From the NCBI GenBank assembly GCA_031254385.1, contig JAIRUO010000175.1:1-6594 (forward strand): DNA of 6,594 bases, read 5' to 3'. A program made the position numbers and the translations under genes. Position 1 is the first letter of the stretch, and each line of letters opens with the position of its first letter. Shown piece after piece: positions 6,271 through 6,594 of this stretch. Source of the stretch: Treponema sp. (GTDB lineage Bacteria; Spirochaetota; Spirochaetia; Treponematales; Breznakiellaceae). Under the pieces are notes generated by a model. That model did no database searches and was not told the DNA's origin. It saw only the letters and a list, made by a program, of their open reading frames with translations.

Positions 6271-6594
6271 TTACTTCTCCGCAGCCGCGTCAAGTTCCGC
6301 GAGGATGGAAAGTTCTGTTTCCTTATCAAAATACCTAGCCTTTTCAAGCGTGGGCGTAAAGTTGGCTACATCGCCTACCTTAAACGTATAATGAGGTTCA
6401 GTCCTTGCCACCAGGGAGGAATGAGTGGGGGTAGAAATCCAGAGGTGAATGTCAGCGCCCAAAGGTTCAACAACCGTGATCTTTACGGGGATGTTATTCT
6501 GAGCAGCAGGTTTTTCAGTGTAGGAAAGATCTTCGGGCCTGATTCCAAAAGAAATTTCCTTGCCAACATATTTCTTGATATACTGTACATGATC
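6271..6594 (-). CDS. ABC transporter ATP-binding protein, UgpC/MsmK/MalK type (C-terminal part, cut by window edge)
   Basis: Only the last 107 residues and the TAA stop (6271-6273) lie in the window. The nucleotide-binding core with Walker A, signature and Walker B motifs is outside. Seen: SFGIRPEDL followed by a VVEPLGADIHLWI block, then FKVGDVANFTP and a terminal block ARYFDKETELSI. These are hallmarks of the TOBE-containing C-terminal domain of carbohydrate-importer ATPases that energise binding-protein-dependent uptake of sugars or glycerol-3-phosphate at the inner face of the membrane. There is no internal ATG start: the Leu codon TTG at 6460-6462 lies mid-domain and is not the true start. 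The tail is short and Ala/Glu-rich. The substrate cannot be told, since such ATPases are often shared between several permeases. It converges on the regulator operon across a common terminator. Confidence 0.92.
   Translation of the reverse strand, partial: DHVQYIKKYVGKEISFGIRPEDLSYTEKPAAQNNIPVKITVVEPLGADIHLWISTPTHSSLVARTEPHYTFKVGDVANFTPTLEKARYFDKETELSILAELDAAAEK

Noticed and set aside
6271..6462. Separate 63-residue small gene starting at 6462
   Set aside because: The apparent start is a TTG Leu codon in the middle of a frame that stays open to the window edge and matches the TOBE domain of an ABC ATPase.

Overview
The window holds three complete protein genes, the 3' end of a fourth, and a short left edge of uncertain content. 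It looks like a chromosomal segment from an anaerobic spirochaete, most likely Treponema (perhaps a termite-gut type). This rests on moderate GC, one-Cys-rich PocR/AraC regulators of a kind frequent in that group, a cytosolic-type M16C peptidase and a UgpC/MsmK-type sugar-transport ATPase. The organism call is an inference, because no rRNA or other taxonomic marker is present.

Layout from left to right. Bases 1-236 contain a long imperfect palindrome (31-183, outer 17 bp perfect) and AT-rich short direct repeats. A possible fragment of a minus-strand gene runs off the left edge. Bases 237-3272 (minus strand) encode a full-length M16C (presequence-protease/CYM1-like) zinc peptidase with intact catalytic residues. 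It carries an unusual Gly/Pro/Ser-rich insertion built of degenerate 15-bp repeats in its C-terminal half. Bases 3273-3485 form an AT-rich divergent promoter region. Bases 3486-6195 (plus strand) hold two tandem, 1-nt-spaced paralogous transcription factors, each with a PocR-type sensory domain, a helical middle region and a C-terminal AraC DNA-binding domain. A strong, probably bidirectional hairpin terminator follows at 6201-6226. The convergent minus-strand gene from 6594 to 6271 is the C-terminal part of an ABC-transporter ATPase (TOBE region).

How they may work together: the regulator pair is very probably co-transcribed and translationally coupled. Its aligned cysteines suggest both proteins share a cofactor or metal-binding sensory fold, while differences between them suggest divergent ligands. 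No obvious target operon (cobalamin, propanediol, microcompartment or methyltransferase genes) is in the window. The peptidase is divergently transcribed and shares only the intergenic region. The ABC ATPase belongs to a separate unit that converges on the shared terminator. I see no CRISPR, rRNA, tRNA or intact transposon. The items most worth a second look are the 153-bp palindromic element, the in-frame minisatellite inside the peptidase, and the Cys-rich tandem PocR pair.
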